8,416 nucleotides of DNA from Prevotellaceae bacterium (lineage in GTDB: Bacteria > Bacteroidota > Bacteroidia > Bacteroidales > UBA932): positions 1-8,416 of the forward strand of contig JAISRS010000357.1 in assembly GCA_031273485.1 (NCBI GenBank). The letters run 5' to 3'. Within the stretch, counting starts at the first letter, position 1. Each line of letters opens with the position of its first letter. Below the pieces are notes generated by a model. The model was not told the DNA's origin and did not search any database. It saw nothing but the letters and a program-made list of their open reading frames with translations. Made by a program: the position numbers and the translations under genes. This document shows positions 6,629 through 8,416 of this stretch, in pieces.

Positions 6629-6658
6629 TTTGCACGTATAATTATTTTTATACCTTTG
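6629..6658 (+). promoter_or_regulatory. Promoter of the trpB2 leader and gene
   Basis: TTTG (6629-6632), an 18-base spacer and TACCTTTG (6651-6658) form a full match to the Bacteroidetes sigma-ABfr promoter pattern. Transcription should begin around 6662-6666, only a few bases before the leader-peptide ATG at 6670, and about 180 bases before trpB2. This leaves room for a regulatory leader. Confidence 0.8.
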
Positions 6659-6669
6659 CGCCGTTAAAA

Positions 6670-6738
6670 ATGAAAATAATGCTGAATATAATTTTGCATA
6701 ACAGATATTGGTGGTGCTCTCGGCGATTTAAAGCGTGA
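6670..6738 (+). CDS. trp leader peptide (22 aa, tandem Trp codons)
   Basis: A short ORF begins a few bases after the predicted transcription start and ends in TGA at 6736-6738. The peptide begins MKIMLNIIL and ends RYWWCSRRFKA. Two adjacent TGG Trp codons lie at 6709-6714 (residues 14-15). Trp is a rare residue, so two in a row in a 22-codon ORF directly before a tryptophan synthase gene is the hallmark of a trp leader peptide. An internal ATG at 6679 is an alternative start and keeps the Trp pair. The stop codon falls inside the RNA segment that chooses between alternative hairpins. The product itself probably has no function; its translation is the sensor. Confidence 0.82.
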   Translation: MKIMLNIILHNRYWWCSRRFKA

Positions 6739-6798
6739 GAGATAAAGCGTTGTTAGTAATCAAAGCCTGTCGTTCTCACGACGGGCTTTTTGATTTTT
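6709..6798 (+). promoter_or_regulatory. Ribosome-mediated trp attenuator
   Basis: Segment 1 (6717-6725, CTCTCGGCG) directly follows the Trp codons and pairs with segment 2 (6734-6741, CGTGAGAG) using eight pairs and one bulged G. Segment 2 can instead pair with 6773-6780 (TTCTCACG), the loop and upper 3' arm of the terminator. A ribosome stalled at the Trp codons would cover segment 1 and free segment 2 for that second pairing, opposing termination. A ribosome reaching the TGA at 6736 would cover segment 2 and let the terminator form. The geometry matches classical trp attenuation. One weakness is that the antiterminator overlaps only the top of the terminator stem, so it would have to act by timing or steric clash. 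The leader shows no specifier stem, so a T-box is unlikely. Confidence 0.75.
6762..6798 (+). terminator. Intrinsic terminator of the trpB2 leader
   Basis: AAAGCCTGTCGT (6762-6773), loop TCTC and ACGACGGGCTTT (6778-6789) form a 12-pair stem with one G-U pair, followed by TTTTTGATTTTT (6787-6798). It lies about 45 bases before the trpB2 ATG on the same strand, after the leader peptide, so it is placed to prevent transcription of trpB2 unless disrupted. Confidence 0.88.
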
Positions 6799-6845
6799 AA
6801 ACCGGAAATTTTATAAAAATAAATATAAATTAAAAATTCAAAGTG

Positions 6846-8201
6846 ATGAGAAAAAAAATTATTTTAGACGAAAATGATATACCAAAAGCATGGTATAACA
6901 TTGTATCGGACATGGAAACGAAACCGCTTCCACCCTTGCATCCCGCAACAAAGCAAGTTCTGAATCCGTCGGATTTGGAGCCTATTTTTGCAAAGGAACT
7001 TATAAATCAGGAACTGTCCCGGGAAAGGTGGATAGAAATCCCTGAAGAAGTGCGAAATTTGTACAAAATATGGCGTCCAACTCCTCTTGTGAGAGCAACA
7101 GGTTTGGAAAAAGCCTTAGACACTCCCGCTCATATATATTTTAAAAATGAAGGAGTTAGTCCTGTAGGTTCACACAAGCTCAATTCGGCTATTCCGCAGG
7201 CATATTACAATAAAGCGCAGGGAATAAAGCGACTGACCACAGAAACAGGAGCAGGTCAATGGGGAGCGGCGCTAAGTTTCGCCGCAAGCATCTTCGGATT
7301 AGGACTTGATGTTTATATGGTGAAAGTTAGCTATGAACAAAAACCGTATCGCAGAATAATGATGCAGACCTGGGGAGCTACGGTGTTTGCTTCGCCAAGC
7401 AATACCACAAATGCGGGACGAAGCATTTTGGCAAAAGACCCCGATAATTCCGGAAGTTTAGGTATTGCGATATCCGAAGCTGTGGAAAAATCGGTACAGG
7501 ACGATTCGACCCGTTACACGCTGGGCAGTGTGCTGAATCATGTTGTGTTACATCAAACTGTGATAGGACTCGAAAGCGAAAAACAAATGGAAATAGCAGG
7601 AGAATATCCCGACATTGTTATCGGGTGTTTCGGAGGCGGTTCCAATTTTTCGGGAATCAGTTTCCCCTTTTTGAGGCATCAATTGACCGAAGGTAAAAAA
7701 ATACGCGTTATTGCCGCAGAACCGGCAAGTTGCCCCAAATTAACCAAAGGCGTATTTGAATACGATTTCGGCGACACGGTGGGATTAACCCCTTTGCTCC
7801 CAATGTACACGCTCGGACACGATTTTCAACCTGCCGATATCCACGCCGGAGGACTGAGATATCACGGCGCAGGAACTATCGTTAGTCAGCTGCACAAGGA
7901 TGGATTGATTGAAGTACAGGATATTCCGCAGTTAGAAACATTTGAAGCAGGAGTGCTCTTTGCAAACACCGAAGGCATCATTCCGGCGCCGGAATCGACA
8001 CATGCCATTGCTTCTGCCATACGCGAAGCTAAAATTGCAAAAGAAGAAGGAACTAAAAAAACCATCCTCTTCAATTTATCAGGACATGGATTAATCGACA
8101 TGACGGCTTACGACCAGTTCATTTCCGGCACAATGAAGAATTTCCAACTCTCCGACGAAGACATCGCAAAAACAAGAGATGTTTTGGAAAAATTAGCGTG
8201 A
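6846..8201 (+). CDS. trpB2: Tryptophan synthase beta-like protein TrpB2
   Basis: A 451-residue PLP-dependent enzyme of the TrpB2 (TrpB-related) group, which joins indole and L-serine to make tryptophan and usually works without the alpha subunit TrpA. The extended N-terminal region before the core (residues about 1-75, including WYNIVSDM and PPLHPATKQ) and the WRPTPLVRA segment distinguish TrpB2 from TrpB1. The PLP Schiff-base lysine is Lys111 in VGSHKLNSA, the catalytic Glu lies in TETGAGQWG (132-140), and the phosphate-binding GGGSN is at 263-267. HAGGLRYHG and the C-terminal NLSGHGLIDM are also typical. Length is normal. I chose the ATG at 6846 over the in-frame GTG at 6843. No trpA or other trp gene is in the window, so indole salvage or a dedicated Trp route is inferred. 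A trp attenuator precedes it. Confidence 0.95.
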   Translation: MRKKIILDENDIPKAWYNIVSDMETKPLPPLHPATKQVLNPSDLEPIFAKELINQELSRERWIEIPEEVRNLYKIWRPTPLVRATGLEKALDTPAHIYFKNEGVSPVGSHKLNSAIPQAYYNKAQGIKRLTTETGAGQWGAALSFAASIFGLGLDVYMVKVSYEQKPYRRIMMQTWGATVFASPSNTTNAGRSILAKDPDNSGSLGIAISEAVEKSVQDDSTRYTLGSVLNHVVLHQTVIGLESEKQMEIAGEYPDIVIGCFGGGSNFSGISFPFLRHQLTEGKKIRVIAAEPASCPKLTKGVFEYDFGDTVGLTPLLPMYTLGHDFQPADIHAGGLRYHGAGTIVSQLHKDGLIEVQDIPQLETFEAGVLFANTEGIIPAPESTHAIASAIREAKIAKEEGTKKTILFNLSGHGLIDMTAYDQFISGTMKNFQLSDEDIAKTRDVLEKLA

Positions 8202-8220
8202 ACGTAGATAATTATGAATA

Positions 8221-8259
8221 GCCCCCCCTACCCCCCCCAAAGGGGGGAACAGCCGGGGC
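8221..8259 (+). repeat. C/G-tract hairpin downstream of trpB2
   Basis: GCCCC (8221-8225) can pair with GGGGC (8255-8259), and CCCCCC (8233-8238) with GGGGGG (8242-8247) around an AAA loop. It lies 20 bases after the trpB2 stop and may stabilise or end the transcript, but no U-run follows. C-tract then G-tract motifs of this sort are common between Bacteroidetes genes (family knowledge). Confidence 0.55.
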
Positions 8260-8264
8260 AAAAA

Positions 8265-8292
8265 GAATTATGAATTATGAATTATGAATTAT
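8265..8292. repeat. Four tandem GAATTAT heptamers
   Basis: GAATTAT is repeated four times without error. It is a simple-sequence tract with no coding context and could vary in copy number by slippage. Confidence 0.9.
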
Positions 8293-8328
8293 GATTACAG
8301 GATTTTGCCTTCGCAGAGGAAATTCGTT

Positions 8329-8354
8329 TAACAAGGGGATGAATCCCCTTGTTA
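8329..8354. repeat. Perfect inverted repeat stem-loop
   Basis: TAACAAGGGGAT (8329-8340) and ATCCCCTTGTTA (8343-8354) are exact reverse complements separated by GA, in practice a 10-11 pair stem with a small loop. It is not followed by a U-run. The remaining bases to the window edge hold only AATTCGTGTAATT-type repeats and a short AATCC-GCA-GGATT palindrome; no gene is visible. Confidence 0.75.
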
Positions 8355-8416
8355 TACCGGTTAGAAAAAAATCGTGTAATTTCGCAAAAATCCGCAGGAT
8401 TAAAATTCGTGTAATT

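Noticed and set aside
6709..6726. TGGTGGTGCTCTCGGCGA resembles the T-box core (GGTGGNACCGCG)
   Set aside because: The match is partial and is explained by the Trp codons and hairpin segment 1. There is no specifier stem, and the leader of about 180 bases has a translated ORF instead.
6843..6845. GTG as the trpB2 start
   Set aside because: An ATG follows immediately in frame at 6846, and the conserved TrpB2 N-terminus does not need the extra residue.
1..8416. CRISPR array, tRNA or rRNA
   Set aside because: I saw no regularly spaced repeats with unique spacers, no tRNA-like CCA/T-loop (GGTTCGA) context and no rRNA signature; the tandem repeats present are directly adjacent without spacers.

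Overview
The window looks like a chromosomal segment from a Bacteroidetes genome, most likely Bacteroidales. Reasons: the promoters fit the Bacteroidetes pattern TTTG, about 19 bases, TAnnTTTG; start sites lack Shine-Dalgarno sequences and are A-rich instead; the lipoprotein, HicB and stand-alone TrpB2 are of types common in that phylum; and the intergenic DNA is AT-rich and full of repeats.

Layout. Positions 1-2585 (minus) carry mutS, nearly complete, with only its C-terminal end beyond the window edge. Directly upstream on the same strand (2667-3893) is a lipoprotein with a thioredoxin-like C-terminal domain that has lost both CxxC cysteines. A 458-base gap (3894-4351) holds a long inverted repeat and the divergent promoters. 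A metallo-beta-lactamase-fold hydrolase follows (4352-5185, plus). It converges on a hicB antitoxin gene (5199-5621, minus) across a small terminator hairpin. The matching hicA toxin gene lies upstream (5927-6136, minus), but the pair is separated by 305 bases containing several hairpins and a MITE-like inverted repeat. From 6137 to 6842 there is no ordinary gene, only the hicA promoter, short repeats and a regulatory leader. Then comes trpB2 (6846-8201, plus), a stand-alone tryptophan synthase beta-like gene, followed by low-complexity and repeat DNA to the end.

The best find is the trpB2 leader. A strong Bacteroidetes-type promoter (6629-6658) is followed by a 22-codon ORF (6670-6738) with two adjacent Trp codons. 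Next come two mutually exclusive RNA pairings and an intrinsic terminator (6762-6798), all before the trpB2 start. This is the architecture of ribosome-mediated trp attenuation: low charged tRNA-Trp should stall the ribosome on the Trp pair and let transcription reach trpB2. It is read from sequence only and no energies were computed.

The other genes are mostly unrelated in function: mismatch repair (mutS), an envelope protein of unknown role, an uncharacterised hydrolase, a toxin-antitoxin pair and Trp synthesis or indole salvage (trpB2). Nothing suggests one multi-gene system across the window.
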